The notes below the pieces were generated by a model. That model made no database searches and had not been told where the DNA came from. It worked only from the letters and a program-made list of their open reading frames with translations. From Chloroflexota bacterium (GTDB taxonomy: Bacteria; Chloroflexota; Anaerolineae; JAAYZQ01): a DNA stretch of 64,000 nt. Each line of letters begins with the position of its first letter. The first letter of the stretch is position 1. This document shows positions 28,362-38,874 of the stretch, one piece after another. The translations under genes were made by a program, and so were the position numbers. The stretch is taken from NCBI GenBank assembly GCA_018606645.1, contig JAGVRI010000015.1, positions 35,280-99,279 of the forward strand. The letters are read 5' to 3'.

Positions 28362-30863
28362 GTGGCTGATAACCTGGATCGTTTTACCAAACGAGCACGA
28401 CGGGTGCTGACCAAAGCAGGAGAAGAAGCTCGTCGTTTGAACCATCGGTTCATTGGGACCGAGCATATCCTGTTGGGCCTGGTATCCGAAGAGGGCGGTG
28501 TGGCCATGCGCGTGCTTCAGAGCCTGGATATCACCGCCGATCAGGTTCGCGCCGCCATCGAACGGGCGGTGGGTCGAGGGACCCGTCCCACCTTCACCCA
28601 ACCGACCCTGACCCCTCGCACCAAACGGGTGATTGAATTGGCCGTCGAGGAGGCCCGTCAGTTGGGACACCACTATATCGGCACCGAGCACCTGCTACTG
28701 GGGCTGGTCCGTGAAGGGGAAGGGGTCGCCGTGGACGTGTTACGTCAGTTGGGGGCCCCACCGGAAAGAATCCGGGAACAGGTGCGTCAACTCTTGCAGG
28801 AGAGCCCGGTGCAGGCCAGCAGTCGACAGCAATCAAGTTCAACGCCCACGGTGGACCAGTTAGGGACCGACCTGACCGCCCTGGCTGAGGCAGGCAAACT
28901 CGATCCGGTCATTGGCCGTCAGGCCGAGATCGAACGTGTGATCCAGATCCTGGCCCGCCGCACCAAGAATAATCCGGCCCTGATCGGGGACCCAGGAGTT
29001 GGTAAGACGGCGATCGTCGAAGGATTGGCCCAGCGGATCGTGGCCGGCGATGTCCCAGAACCCTTGTTGGATAAACGGGTGCTGCAACTCGATATCGGCA
29101 GCCTGGTCGCCGGCACGATCTACCGGGGTCAGTTCGAAGAACGTCTGAAAAAGGTGATCGAGGAGATCAAAGGCTCTGACAGCATCCTCTTTATCGACGA
29201 AGTGCACATGCTCGTCGGAGCCGGCGCGGCCGGGAGTTCCGTCGATGCGGCCAACATCCTGAAACCAGCCCTCTCGCGGGGAGAACTCCAGTGCATTGGC
29301 GCTACCACCCTGGAAGAGTACCGCAAGTATATCGAGAGCGATGCCGCCCTCGAACGACGCTTCCAGCCGGTGTATGTCGACGAGCCAACGGTCGAAGAGA
29401 CCATCGAAATCCTGCGCGGGATCAAACGCCTGTACGAAGAGCACCACAAGATACCGATTGAAGATTCCGCGTTGGAAGCCGCGGCTCGCCTCTCGGCGCG
29501 CTACATCACCGATCGATATCTGCCCGATAAGGCCATTGACGTCATTGACGAAGCGGCATCGAGGGTACGGATGTACAAGATGCCCCAATCCTCTTCGCTC
29601 AAGGAAACCTTCATGGCCATCAAGTCGGTGCAACGGGAAAAAGATGAGGCCATTGACGCCCAAAAATGGGCCGAAGCCACTGCCCTGCGCGATCGGGAGC
29701 GGGAATTAAAGTATCAACTGGAGCGGCTGCGCGTGGGCTGGGATTCCAGCGCATCTCCGATTTCCGTCACTGCCGAGGATGTGGCCGAAATCGTCTCCAT
29801 GTGGACCGGGGTGCCGCTCAGGCAATTGGAAACCGCAGAATCGGAGCGGTTGTTGCACATGGAAGAGGCGCTCCATAAACGGATCGTAGGCCAGGAAGAG
29901 GCGATCCGGGTCATCTCTCGGGCGGTGCGCCGTGCGCGGGCCGGGCTCAAAGATCCCAAGCGACCCATCGGTTCGTTCATGTTCCTGGGCCCGACCGGGG
30001 TGGGCAAGACCGAACTGGCCAAAGCTCTGGCCGAGTTCATGTTCGGTTCCGAGGATGCCCTGTTGCAGCTCGATATGTCCGAGTTCATGGAACGCCACAC
30101 CGTGGCCCGTCTGGTGGGTGCGCCTCCCGGTTACGTGGGATATGAGGACGCCGGCCAACTGACGGAGACGATCCGCCGTCGGCCCTTCTCGGTCATCTGT
30201 TTTGACGAAGTGGAAAAGGCCCATCCCGAAGCCGTCAACATGCTATTGCAGATCATGGAAGACGGCCAACTCTCCGACGCCAAAGGGCGCAAAGTAGACT
30301 TTCGGAACACGATCATTCTGATGACCTCGAATGTCGGCGCCGAGGTGATCGGACGCACCACGACATTCGGATTTGGAAAGCGGCGTGAGACGGCCCAATC
30401 GGAGCGAGAGGCCTATGAGGAGATGAAGGAGAAGGTCCTCGCCGAACTAAAACGCCTCTTCCGCCCCGAGTTCCTGAACCGGATTGATGCCACGATCGTC
30501 TTTCACGCCCTGAACCAGGACCACATCAAGCAGATTGTGGACCTCGAGATCAAAAAAGTATGTGAACGGTTGACGGAGTATAAACTGACCCTGACTCTGA
30601 CCGATGCCGCCCGCGAGTACCTGGCCAGGAAAGGATATGATCCGAACCTCGGCGCTCGTCCCTTGAGACGTGTCATTCAGACCGAAGTGGAAGACGCTCT
30701 CTCAGAGCGGCTACTGGCCGGAGATTTTGCCAAAAATGAGTCCATCGTCGTGGACGTGGAAAACAACGAATTGGTGTTCCGCTCCGAGAGACAGGAGGAT
30801 ACGCCGCCAGTGGAGGTGACAAGCGGAGAATCGCCGCCGAATTTGGAGACGGTGTTGAACTGA
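28362..30863 (+). CDS. clpC: ATP-dependent Clp protease ATPase subunit ClpC
   Basis: The product has 833 residues. Two Clp_N repeats occupy ~1-145 ([12 protein letters not shown] and [12 protein letters not shown]). The first AAA+ module has [18 protein letters not shown] and the second [22 protein letters not shown]-like coiled segment ([19 protein letters not shown]) lies between the modules, which marks ClpC rather than ClpA. ClpC unfolds proteins for ClpP, usually with an adaptor such as MecA or McsB; none is in the window. The start codon is GTG with AAAGGA upstream. Confidence 0.97.
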   Translation: MADNLDRFTKRARRVLTKAGEEARRLNHRFIGTEHILLGLVSEEGGVAMRVLQSLDITADQVRAAIERAVGRGTRPTFTQPTLTPRTKRVIELAVEEARQLGHHYIGTEHLLLGLVREGEGVAVDVLRQLGAPPERIREQVRQLLQESPVQASSRQQSSSTPTVDQLGTDLTALAEAGKLDPVIGRQAEIERVIQILARRTKNNPALIGDPGVGKTAIVEGLAQRIVAGDVPEPLLDKRVLQLDIGSLVAGTIYRGQFEERLKKVIEEIKGSDSILFIDEVHMLVGAGAAGSSVDAANILKPALSRGELQCIGATTLEEYRKYIESDAALERRFQPVYVDEPTVEETIEILRGIKRLYEEHHKIPIEDSALEAAARLSARYITDRYLPDKAIDVIDEAASRVRMYKMPQSSSLKETFMAIKSVQREKDEAIDAQKWAEATALRDRERELKYQLERLRVGWDSSASPISVTAEDVAEIVSMWTGVPLRQLETAESERLLHMEEALHKRIVGQEEAIRVISRAVRRARAGLKDPKRPIGSFMFLGPTGVGKTELAKALAEFMFGSEDALLQLDMSEFMERHTVARLVGAPPGYVGYEDAGQLTETIRRRPFSVICFDEVEKAHPEAVNMLLQIMEDGQLSDAKGRKVDFRNTIILMTSNVGAEVIGRTTTFGFGKRRETAQSEREAYEEMKEKVLAELKRLFRPEFLNRIDATIVFHALNQDHIKQIVDLEIKKVCERLTEYKLTLTLTDAAREYLARKGYDPNLGARPLRRVIQTEVEDALSERLLAGDFAKNESIVVDVENNELVFRSERQEDTPPVEVTSGESPPNLETVLN

Positions 30864-30910
30864 CGCCTCCGTCCAGGTCACATCCGGCCGGATCGGTTTG
30901 GCCGCTGTGG

Positions 30911-30948
30911 AAGATCGATTTCCGGAAACGGAAATCGATCTTTCTTGT
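30911..30948 (+). terminator. Terminator after clpC
   Basis: AAGATCGATTTCCG (30911-30924), GAAA tetraloop, CGGAAATCGATCTT (30929-30942) and TCTT: a perfect 14-bp stem. Confidence 0.85.
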
Positions 30949-30968
30949 CAGTGGGGATAGGAGTCAAG

Positions 30969-32354
30969 ATGGCCAAGACGAGAGTTCAGTATGTATGCCA
31001 GTCGTGCGGCGCCTCCGCCCTGCGGTGGTCCGGCCAATGCAAGGCGTGCGGCGAGTGGAACACCCTCGTGGAGACCGTGGTCGAAACCCGTCAGGAACGG
31101 GCGGCGTCGCGATCATGGAGCCCGATCAACCCTCCCCAGCCATTGTCCGAAATCCAGGCCGATCAATTTCAGCGCATCCCGGTGGCCCTCGGCGAGCTGG
31201 CGCGGGTATTGGGAGGGGGCATCGTCCCCGGATCCGTGGTGCTGGTCGGAGGCGATCCGGGCATTGGCAAATCCACCCTGCTGCTGCAAATGTCAGCCCA
31301 GTTGGCGCAGTCTGATAAGCCGGTCTTGTATGTGTCGGGCGAGGAATCGGTCCAACAGATCAAGATGCGAGCCGATCGACTGGGCCTCCAGCAGCCAGGA
31401 CTTTATGTAGTTTCGGAGGTTTCGCTGGATCAGATCCTGGCTCATATCGAACAATTGCAGCCCTCCCTCGTCGTGGTGGACTCGATCCAGGCGATTTCAT
31501 CCGAAGAACTCGCATCGTCGGCGGGCAGTGTGAGTCAGGTCAAAGTGTGCGCCACCGCCCTGCTGCGGATAGCCAAAGCCCACAACATTCCGATCTTCCT
31601 GATCGGGCATGTCACCAAGACCGGGGCGATCGCCGGCCCTCGCGTGTTGGAGCATATCGTGGACGCCGTGCTCTACCTGGAGGGCGATCGCTTTCACACC
31701 TACCGTTTGCTGCGCAGCGTAAAGAATCGCTTCGGCTCGACCCATGAGGTGGGGGTGTTCGAGATGACCGAGCAGGGCATGAACGAAGTAACCAACCCCT
31801 CCGAGGTCTTTTTGGCCGAGCGCATGCCCAATGCCGCCGGTTCGGCGATCGCCGTGACCATGGAAGGTACCCGTCCGCTCCTGGTGGAAATCCAGGCCCT
31901 GGCCAGCACTACCAGTTTTGGACTTCCACGCCGGACGGCCAATGGGGTAGACATCAATCGCCTGTTGTTACTGGTCGCCGTTCTCTCCAAACGAGCCGGA
32001 TTGCGCCTGTTTGACCAGGATGTGTTTGTCAACGTGGTCGGCGGTTTGCGGATCAGCGAGCCGGCCGCCGACCTGGCGCTGGCTCTGGCCATTGCCTCCA
32101 GCGTGCAGAATATCCCATTGCCCAGTGACCTGGTCGCTATCGGAGAGGTAGGGCTCTCCGGCGAATTGCGAACCGTCAGCCACCTCTCGCGGCGACTGAA
32201 CGAGGCGGTCAAGCTGGGGTTCCATCGGTGTCTCGTGCCAGGCACGCGCCCCCGAATTGACCAAGTGGCTGCCGGCATGGATGTGATCGCCGTCCGCTCC
32301 TTGCCTGATGCCCTGGATATCGCCCTGGGTCGGAAAACTTCGGGGACTCGTTGA
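30969..32354 (+). CDS. radA: DNA repair protein RadA (Sms)
   Basis: The product has 461 residues. The N-terminal C4 zinc finger is CQSCGASALRWSGQCKACGE. The RecA-like ATPase has GDPGIGKSTLLLQM, the RadA-specific KNRFGST motif and a C-terminal Lon-like domain (LALALAIASSVQNIPLP). RadA promotes branch migration in recombination. The ATG at 30969 follows AGGAG. It sits between clpC and a PIN-TRAM gene, an order known from many bacteria. Confidence 0.97.
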   Translation: MAKTRVQYVCQSCGASALRWSGQCKACGEWNTLVETVVETRQERAASRSWSPINPPQPLSEIQADQFQRIPVALGELARVLGGGIVPGSVVLVGGDPGIGKSTLLLQMSAQLAQSDKPVLYVSGEESVQQIKMRADRLGLQQPGLYVVSEVSLDQILAHIEQLQPSLVVVDSIQAISSEELASSAGSVSQVKVCATALLRIAKAHNIPIFLIGHVTKTGAIAGPRVLEHIVDAVLYLEGDRFHTYRLLRSVKNRFGSTHEVGVFEMTEQGMNEVTNPSEVFLAERMPNAAGSAIAVTMEGTRPLLVEIQALASTTSFGLPRRTANGVDINRLLLLVAVLSKRAGLRLFDQDVFVNVVGGLRISEPAADLALALAIASSVQNIPLPSDLVAIGEVGLSGELRTVSHLSRRLNEAVKLGFHRCLVPGTRPRIDQVAAGMDVIAVRSLPDALDIALGRKTSGTR

Positions 32355-32379
32355 CAATTCTCCTGGGATGTGTTAAGAT
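32351..32379 (+). promoter_or_regulatory. Promoter of the PIN-TRAM operon
   Basis: TTGACA (32351-32356) overlaps the end of radA; 17-bp spacer; TAAGAT (32374-32379). The leader to the ATG at 32549 is ~160 nt with no ORF I can support. Confidence 0.75.
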
Positions 32380-32548
32380 AGAATTGGTTATTGATATTTG
32401 ATTCTGCTTCTTCTGTCGTGGTAGAGTTGGCATTGGAGATAGCTGACAATGGGGTCAGTGACCACGTAGGGAAAAGGTTGAAAGGAGGAATTATGTAGCC
32501 CTGTTGCACAGCATTGAAAATGAATATGTGGTAGGGAGGTCAGGAAAT

Positions 32549-33592
32549 ATGCTCACAGAACTTGTCCTTCGTTTTTTTGGTATGATTGCTTTGGGAGCAG
32601 CAGGTTGGCAATTGGGCAAGTACCTGGCCGGTAATGCAGAACCCGAGCATTATCTTCGTTACGTAGTGGTTTTGATGCTGGCCGGGGTAGCCCTGGGAGG
32701 GATTATTACCCCATGGATCACGATCAAGCCGATCCAGACGATGCGACGCAAGATCCGCCAGCTTCCAGCCCAAGAACTGTTGGCGATTATTATCGGTCTC
32801 ATTCTGGGTTTAATCGTAGCCGGCTTGCTATCCCCGATTTTGGCCAGGCTACCTTCACCGTTTGGTGAAATCTTGCCCTTTGTCAGCGCTTTGCTCCTTT
32901 GCTATCTGGCCGTGGTCGTCATGACCACTCGACAAAAGGATATCTTTGCCCTCGTTAGTGCCCGGGTTTCGGGGGGCGCGGTGTCGCCGGATGAGCGGCC
33001 TGTTTTGCTGGATACGAGCGTCATCATCGACGGACGGATCGCCGATATCAGCCAGACCGGGTTTATTCAGGGCACCATGTTGGTTCCCCGTTTTGTATTG
33101 AACGAACTGCAGCATATCGCTGACTCGCCAGACCTCCTGCGGCGTAATCGAGGTAGACGAGGGCTGGAAATGCTGAACCGTCTGAAAGAGGAGTCAGTGG
33201 TGCCGGTGCGGATCACCGACCTGGATATCCCGGAAGCCCATGAAGTGGACGACAAACTCATCATGCTGGCCAAGACTCTGCGCTGTCCGATTGTGACCAA
33301 TGACTATAATTTGAATCGCGTGGCCCAACTCCAGGGGGTGGTTGTGCTCAATATCAATGAGCTGGCCAACGCGGTCAAATCGGTGTTGCTTCCAGGAGAA
33401 ACCATTTCGGTCCGGATCATCCAGGAGGGCAAAGAACCGGGACAGGGCATTGGCTACCTGGATGATGGGACCATGATCGTGATCGAGGAGGGACGACCCT
33501 ATATCGGTCAGACCATCCCGGTGTCGGTGAAAAAAGTCCTTCAGAAAACAGAAGGGCGTCTGGTGTTTGCCCAACCGAAAGAGGAACGGTAA
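32549..33592 (+). CDS. Membrane-anchored PIN-TRAM domain protein (YacL type)
   Basis: The product has 347 residues. Four membrane helices occupy ~1-130. A PIN ribonuclease-like domain follows, with acidic residues in VLLDTSVIIDGR, EAHEVDDKLIMLAK and IVTNDYNLN, and then a C-terminal TRAM domain (QGIGYLDDGTMIVIEEGRPY). The family is broadly conserved in Gram-positive-like bacteria, and its RNA target is not established. The ATG at 32549 has AGGAAAT upstream; an earlier ATG at 32504 lacks a site. It heads an operon with the next three genes. Confidence 0.9.
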   Translation: MLTELVLRFFGMIALGAAGWQLGKYLAGNAEPEHYLRYVVVLMLAGVALGGIITPWITIKPIQTMRRKIRQLPAQELLAIIIGLILGLIVAGLLSPILARLPSPFGEILPFVSALLLCYLAVVVMTTRQKDIFALVSARVSGGAVSPDERPVLLDTSVIIDGRIADISQTGFIQGTMLVPRFVLNELQHIADSPDLLRRNRGRRGLEMLNRLKEESVVPVRITDLDIPEAHEVDDKLIMLAKTLRCPIVTNDYNLNRVAQLQGVVVLNINELANAVKSVLLPGETISVRIIQEGKEPGQGIGYLDDGTMIVIEEGRPYIGQTIPVSVKKVLQKTEGRLVFAQPKEER

Positions 33593-33599
33593 TCAACCA

Positions 33600-34334
33600 A
33601 TGGCTGTGATCACTCTTTCCCGCCAATTGGGTTCTCATGGTGAGGAGATTGCGACCCAGGTGGCTCAGGCCCTTGGCCTGCGGCTGATCGATGCGGAGAC
33701 GATCAACCGCGCCGCCCAACGGGCCGGTGTGCCCCAGGTTGCTTTGGCGGAGTTGCAGCGGGAGCAGGAGCGAGGGGTGGCCAGTCAGATCCTGAAGGCT
33801 CTGCGCACCATGCCCAGCCCGTCGTTGGTCGCCGAGTTGGGCGCGCCTCCCACCGATCTCTCCAGCCTGGCTCATCCGTTTGCCGGGATCTTTTCGCCTA
33901 TCGCGCCCCCTCTCAGCGCCTCTCTGGAAGGCTATGTCCGCATGATGGACCTGGTAATCCGGGGACTGGCCCAGGAAGGGAACGTCCTGATCCTGGGCCG
34001 GGGCGCCCAGGTCGTGCTCCGAAAGCACCCTTGTGCATTGCACGTCCAGATCGTGGCTCCGGCGGCCTATCGAGTTCAGGTCGTAATGGCCTCGCAGGGG
34101 CTGAGTAAACGAGAGGCTCAGAGCCGGGTGCGGGACAGCGACCGGGCCCGGAGTGACTATCTGCGGCGATATTACGACGTGGACTGGCTGGACCCCACCC
34201 TGTATCATCTGACCATCAATACCGGTCGGATCCCGATTTCGACCGCTGTCGAGTTGATTGTCACGGCGCAGCAGGCGCTTTCTCCTTCGCCTAATCAGAA
34301 GGACAAAGATGGACGACTAGATCGAGAGGGCTAG
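33600..34334 (+). CDS. Cytidylate kinase-like family protein
   Basis: The product has 244 residues. It begins MAVITLSRQLGSHGEEIATQ, matching the cytidylate kinase-like (PF13189-type) group. The later ILGRGAQVVLRKHPCALHVQ and ARSDYLRRYYDVDW blocks also fit. The usual P-loop G-S-G-G-K is reduced to GSHGE, as is common in this group, so kinase activity is uncertain. It begins 7 nt after the PIN-TRAM gene and is followed by cysS 3 nt later. Confidence 0.8.
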   Translation: MAVITLSRQLGSHGEEIATQVAQALGLRLIDAETINRAAQRAGVPQVALAELQREQERGVASQILKALRTMPSPSLVAELGAPPTDLSSLAHPFAGIFSPIAPPLSASLEGYVRMMDLVIRGLAQEGNVLILGRGAQVVLRKHPCALHVQIVAPAAYRVQVVMASQGLSKREAQSRVRDSDRARSDYLRRYYDVDWLDPTLYHLTINTGRIPISTAVELIVTAQQALSPSPNQKDKDGRLDREG

Positions 34335-34337
34335 AGA

Positions 34338-35804
34338 ATGGCGATCATCGTATACAACTATCTGACCCGGCGCAAGGAAGAGTTCAAACCGATCCATGAA
34401 GGCTATGTGGGAATCTATGTCTGCGGGCCGACGATCTATGACCACGCTCACATCGGCCACGCCAAGGCATACGTTTCTTTCGATACGATCGTGCGCTATT
34501 TGCGCTTCCGAGGCTACCAGGTCCGCTACGTACAGAATATCACCGATGTCGGTCATCTCACCGACGATGCCGATGAAGGGGAAGACAAGATCGTCAAGCG
34601 GGCTCAGAAGGACCGGGTCGAGCCGATGGAACTGGTTGAAACCTACATGCGCAGCTACTTCGAGGATATGGATGCGCTGAACGTGGTCCGACCGAATATC
34701 TCTCCCCGGCCCAGTTGCCACATTACCGAGCAGATCGGGTTGATCGAGCTCTTGTTGGAGCGAGGTCACGCCTACGAAGTGAACGGCTCAGTCTATTTTG
34801 ACGTATCCAGTTGGCCTGAGTACGGCAAACTGTCAGGCCGTCGGTTGGAAGAACAGGAAGAAGGGGTCCGGGTGGCCATCAACCCGGAAAAGAAACATCC
34901 GGCGGACTTTGCCCTGTGGAAACGTGCAGAAAGGGGACATCTCTTGCGGTGGCCCAGTCCGTGGGGTTGGGGATATCCCGGCTGGCATATCGAGTGCTCA
35001 GTGATGGCCACCAAGTACCTCGGTCAGCCCTTTGATATCCATGGCGGCGGCTTGGAGAATATCTTTCCTCACAACGAATGCGAGATCGCCCAAATCGAGG
35101 CCGCCACCGGCAAGCCGTTCTGCAACTACTGGTTGCTCAATAACATGGTCACGGTCAACGGGGTCAAGATGGGCAAGAGCCTGGGCAACGCCATCCCCAT
35201 CAAGGAGATGCTGACCCGCTACCGCCCGATGACCCTCCGCTTCTTCATCCTGAGCAGCCATTATCGCTCTCCAACCGACTTTAGCGAGGCGGCTCTGGAC
35301 GCAGCAGACCGGGGTCTGGAGCGATTAACCAGTGCGGTGAGCCTGGTGCGCGCCCGGTTGCAGACTGCTCCCGATGGAGACCTGGATGCGGAATGGGCGG
35401 CCAGGTTGGAGGACTACCGGGCGCGGTTCGTCGAGGCCATGGATGATGACTTTAACACCCCGCGCGCCATCGCCGCCCTGTTTGACCTGAGCCGCGAGGT
35501 TAATGCCCTTCTCAACTCCGGTCAGCCCGTGAGCCGTGCTACTCTGGAGGCTATCCACGATCTGTATCAATCCCTGGGTGGTCAGGCGTTGGGCCTGATC
35601 TTTGATGAACCAGTCCGGGGCGATTTGGTTTCGTCCAGGGATACACTGGTGGACGGCCTGATGCGGATCCTGATCGACCTTCGGCACCAGGCCCGCCAGG
35701 CCCGCGACTGGGCCGCAGCCGACGCCATCCGAGACCGCCTGGCAGAGCTTGGGATCGTCCTGGAAGACGGACCCGAAGGGACACGCTGGCGGCCAAGCCG
35801 GTAG
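34338..35804 (+). CDS. cysS: Cysteinyl-tRNA synthetase
   Basis: The product has 488 residues and is a class Ia synthetase. The HIGH motif is HIGH-like in [15 protein letters not shown]. The zinc site includes C of VCGPTIYD, C of [13 protein letters not shown] and the H/E of [11 protein letters not shown]. The second signature reads KMGKS at residues 277-281 in place of KMSKS; both Lys are kept. A helical anticodon-binding C terminus follows. It charges tRNA-Cys and is cotranscribed with the rlmB-type gene. Confidence 0.97.
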   Translation: MAIIVYNYLTRRKEEFKPIHEGYVGIYVCGPTIYDHAHIGHAKAYVSFDTIVRYLRFRGYQVRYVQNITDVGHLTDDADEGEDKIVKRAQKDRVEPMELVETYMRSYFEDMDALNVVRPNISPRPSCHITEQIGLIELLLERGHAYEVNGSVYFDVSSWPEYGKLSGRRLEEQEEGVRVAINPEKKHPADFALWKRAERGHLLRWPSPWGWGYPGWHIECSVMATKYLGQPFDIHGGGLENIFPHNECEIAQIEAATGKPFCNYWLLNNMVTVNGVKMGKSLGNAIPIKEMLTRYRPMTLRFFILSSHYRSPTDFSEAALDAADRGLERLTSAVSLVRARLQTAPDGDLDAEWAARLEDYRARFVEAMDDDFNTPRAIAALFDLSREVNALLNSGQPVSRATLEAIHDLYQSLGGQALGLIFDEPVRGDLVSSRDTLVDGLMRILIDLRHQARQARDWAAADAIRDRLAELGIVLEDGPEGTRWRPSR

Positions 35805-35805
35805 G

Positions 35806-36576
35806 ATGCGCGAGATCCTGTACGGCCGCCAGCCGGTCCGTGAGACCCTGCGAGCCGGCCGGCGGCAGGTATTCAAGCTTCTGGTAGCCAGGGGGATAAG
35901 ACCCACCGGGATCGTGGGTGAGGTCCTGTCCCTGGCCGACCGCAGCCACATCCCGGTCCAGACCGTTGAACCTCAGAACCTGGATAAACTGGGCAATCAG
36001 GCGAACCATCAGGGGCTCGCGGTGGAGGTTTCGGGCTATCCCTATGTGGATTTCCCATCGCTGCTGACCGCTGCTCAAACAGCCAAAGAACCTCCGTTCC
36101 TGTTAATCCTGGACCATCTCCAGGATCCCCAGAACCTGGGTTCGTTGCTGCGCACTGCCGAAGCGACAGGGGTCCATGGCGTGGTCATCCCTTCCCGTCG
36201 GGCGGTCGGCGTGACGCCGGCGGTGGTGCGCGCCTCCGCCGGCGCAGCGGAACATGTCCGGGTGGCGCAGGTAACCAATCTGGTCCAGGCCATGCAGTTC
36301 CTGAAAGCGAAGGGGATCTGGCTGATCGGTCTTGAGGCAACGCCCGATGCCGTGCTTTACACCCACGCCGATCTCACTATTCCGCTGGGTCTGGTTATCG
36401 GCAGCGAAGGCAGCGGACTTGCCCGTCTGGTCCGAGCGACCTGCGACTGGCTCATCCGATTGCCGATGTACGGGCAGGTGGGTTCATTGAACGCCGCCAC
36501 CGCCGGGGCCATCGCCTTATATGAGGTTCGCCGTCAGCGAGGGTCCAAAAATCCTCTTGATTCGGATCAGGGATAG
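35806..36576 (+). CDS. rlmB: TrmH-family 23S rRNA 2'-O-methyltransferase (RlmB type)
   Basis: The product has 256 residues. The N-terminal L30e-like substrate domain begins REILYGRQPVRETLRAGRRQ. The SPOUT domain has LDHLQDPQNLGSLLRTAEAT, VIGSEGSGLARLVRA and IRLPMYGQVGSLNAATAGAI, the three TrmH motifs. RlmB methylates G2251 of 23S rRNA, though other guanosine targets are possible. The ATG is 1 nt after the cysS stop, so translation is coupled. cysS-rlmB adjacency is common. Confidence 0.93.
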   Translation: MREILYGRQPVRETLRAGRRQVFKLLVARGIRPTGIVGEVLSLADRSHIPVQTVEPQNLDKLGNQANHQGLAVEVSGYPYVDFPSLLTAAQTAKEPPFLLILDHLQDPQNLGSLLRTAEATGVHGVVIPSRRAVGVTPAVVRASAGAAEHVRVAQVTNLVQAMQFLKAKGIWLIGLEATPDAVLYTHADLTIPLGLVIGSEGSGLARLVRATCDWLIRLPMYGQVGSLNAATAGAIALYEVRRQRGSKNPLDSDQG

Positions 36577-38867
36577 ATGATCTCAATGCGCGGAGCTCCC
36601 TGCCCATCATCCACCAATCGGGGGCGGATGGCATCCTGGATCCAAAAAGGCCACAGTTCAACCTGAGTCAGCCCTTCTCTGGTGAGATGGACCCGCAGTA
36701 GATCGCCCTGCATCGCTGCTGGGCGTGGGATATCGAACACAGCGTCGCCCAGGCTATAGACGATCAACCCGTCGCTATACCGCTCCACGGTCTGGACCAC
36801 GTGCGGATGGTGACCTACCACCAATGCGGCGCCGGCCTCGATCGCGGCATGGGCCGCAGCTATCTGGTCGGATGACGGCGTGGAGGCATATTCGGTCCCG
36901 GCGTGGAGCAATACTATCACCACATCGGCCTGCTCCCGAACCGCGCGCACATCCGCCTGGATGGCCGATGGCTCGGCCCAGGCGACGCGATCCGTACTGG
37001 GTACGTCGGCCGAACCGTTCCAGCGGGGAGCGGCATATCCCAGCACAGCGATCCGGATTCCCTGGATGGTCCAGATCGCCGGACGATGGGTCTCCTGTTG
37101 TGACCGACCGGCGCCCACCACCGAAATGCCCAACTCTGCCAGGGTCTGTAGCGTCTCATCCAACCCCTCTGTCCCGTAATCGAGGGCGTGGTTGTTCGCC
37201 AGCGTCACCAGGTCGAATCCCCCGTTGACCAGGGCCTGTCCCCACACGGGATGAGCGCGGATCAGATACGGTTTGGGCAGCGGCTCTCCCCGGGTGGTGA
37301 GGACCCCTTCCAGATTGGCTACGGCCAGGTCCGCTTCTTCCAGAAGCATCTGTAGTCCGCCCCACGGATGAGATGGCCCGTAGCGAGCCAACTGCCTCTC
37401 CATGGAGCGCCCCAGTGCCACATCCCCCAGGAAAACCACCACCGCCTCTCCCTTCCGGCGCTCGACATGGGCCGGCACCTGAGCAGGGGGAGTCGGGACC
37501 ATGGGTGGGGGACGCAGCCATGGCCCTCCCGCTGGGCCGGTCACCCCGGCCAACTGCCAGGCGACCACATCCGCCAGGGCCAGAACCTTGGCTCGTCCCG
37601 GAGCCGTCAGGTCTTCGGCTGCGGCCTGCAACTCCCACACCGGCAGTCCGGCATGGACCGATCCGCGCCAGCGACCTTGCCCGTCATAGACCTGGACCTC
37701 GCCGCTTATCAGTCCGGCCAGGATCTCTAATCTCTCATCTCCATCCAGGTCCGTGGTGGTAATGGCCCCCACTGCCGAGGGAACAGAAACCCGCCAGATC
37801 ACTTCTCCTTCCGCCGATACCAGGGCGAGTTGGGCCAATGCTCCCCCCGTCCCGACGACGAGTTCAGGGGTCTGATCGCCCATGATATCTGCCCCATGCC
37901 ATATTGGACTGCCGGTGTCCACCCCCAGAGTCTGTTGCCACCGCAAACGCCCCTCTGCGTCCAGACCGATCAGACGGCCATCCTGAATCCCGGCGAGAAT
38001 GGTGCTACCCTGTTTCGCATCCAAACGCCCCACATGTACCACCGGGGCGCGCGCATCAAAGCGCCAGACCTGGAGTCCGAGGGGGTTGAACGCCTGGATG
38101 GCACTCTCCAGAGTGCCGACCACCGCTAACTCTGGCAAGGCCGTAATGTCCGTCACCGCACTTCCCAGGTTGGCCTGCCAACGACGATTTCCTCTTTGAT
38201 CCAGAAGTGTCAGCCGTTCGTCCCACCCCCCAACCAACACGCCATCTGGCCAGTCGCTGCACAGGGTGGTGACCCGACTGCCGGTGAAATAGCGCCCAAG
38301 CTGTCGCCCACGGGCATCGAATACCGTCACATAGCCGGCATCGTCCCCAGCGGCCACCCGATCTCCATCCAAAACGGCCAGGTCATACACCGGGCCCGGA
38401 GTCTGAACGCGCCACCATACCTGCCCGGTATCTGTCAGGGCATAGACCGTCCGGCCCAGCGAGGAGAGCAGAAAGACAGGCTGGCCGGCCAGCGACGCCG
38501 CCCGCCCGGCCGTCAGGTGGCCGTTCGCATCGAACCGCCAGCCCAGGGAGAGAGGCAAGGGTTCAGCGGCGACGGGAGAGGCGATCGGGGGGAGGGCTGG
38601 CGTCACCGATGGCTGAGGCTCAGGCGTCGATTCCGGGATGCTGGTGGAAGTGTCCCGGGGAGTTGGCGAAGAGGTCGGTCCGGGGGGCAGGAAAGATGTG
38701 GGGCCGGGAGACGGGGAGGGCCTGAACGTGACGGGCGCAGGCGAGGTAAGGACCGGCGTCGGGGACCGGATAGTGCCGCCGCTTGATTCCTGGGTCACCG
38801 GCACAGCCGGAACCGCTCCGCAGCCGACAAGGCCCAGGAGTACGCTCAAAAGCGCCAGGCCCCGCAC
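36567..38867 (-). CDS. Lipoprotein: beta-propeller fused to CapA-type metallophosphatase domain
   Basis: The product has about 766 residues. With the GTG start at 38867 it begins MRGLALLSVLLGLVGCG, a compact lipoprotein signal with lipobox Cys. A Pro/Ser/Thr-rich linker follows. A PQQ-type beta-propeller spans ~100-430 (repeats such as VYALTDTGQVWWRVQT and LIGLDAEGRLRWQQTL). The C-terminal ~300 residues are the CapA/PgsA metallophosphatase fold: VFLGDVALGR, ANLEGVLTT, LANNHALDYG and GHHPHVVQ give the metal ligands. CapA proteins are linked to poly-gamma-glutamate or other surface polymers. It follows the amidotransferase-like gene by 7 nt and converges with rlmB, overlapping it by 10 nt. Confidence 0.85.
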   Translation of the reverse strand: MRGLALLSVLLGLVGCGAVPAVPVTQESSGGTIRSPTPVLTSPAPVTFRPSPSPGPTSFLPPGPTSSPTPRDTSTSIPESTPEPQPSVTPALPPIASPVAAEPLPLSLGWRFDANGHLTAGRAASLAGQPVFLLSSLGRTVYALTDTGQVWWRVQTPGPVYDLAVLDGDRVAAGDDAGYVTVFDARGRQLGRYFTGSRVTTLCSDWPDGVLVGGWDERLTLLDQRGNRRWQANLGSAVTDITALPELAVVGTLESAIQAFNPLGLQVWRFDARAPVVHVGRLDAKQGSTILAGIQDGRLIGLDAEGRLRWQQTLGVDTGSPIWHGADIMGDQTPELVVGTGGALAQLALVSAEGEVIWRVSVPSAVGAITTTDLDGDERLEILAGLISGEVQVYDGQGRWRGSVHAGLPVWELQAAAEDLTAPGRAKVLALADVVAWQLAGVTGPAGGPWLRPPPMVPTPPAQVPAHVERRKGEAVVVFLGDVALGRSMERQLARYGPSHPWGGLQMLLEEADLAVANLEGVLTTRGEPLPKPYLIRAHPVWGQALVNGGFDLVTLANNHALDYGTEGLDETLQTLAELGISVVGAGRSQQETHRPAIWTIQGIRIAVLGYAAPRWNGSADVPSTDRVAWAEPSAIQADVRAVREQADVVIVLLHAGTEYASTPSSDQIAAAHAAIEAGAALVVGHHPHVVQTVERYSDGLIVYSLGDAVFDIPRPAAMQGDLLRVHLTREGLTQVELWPFWIQDAIRPRLVDDGQGAPRIEIIYP

Positions 38868-38874
38868 TCGCCGT

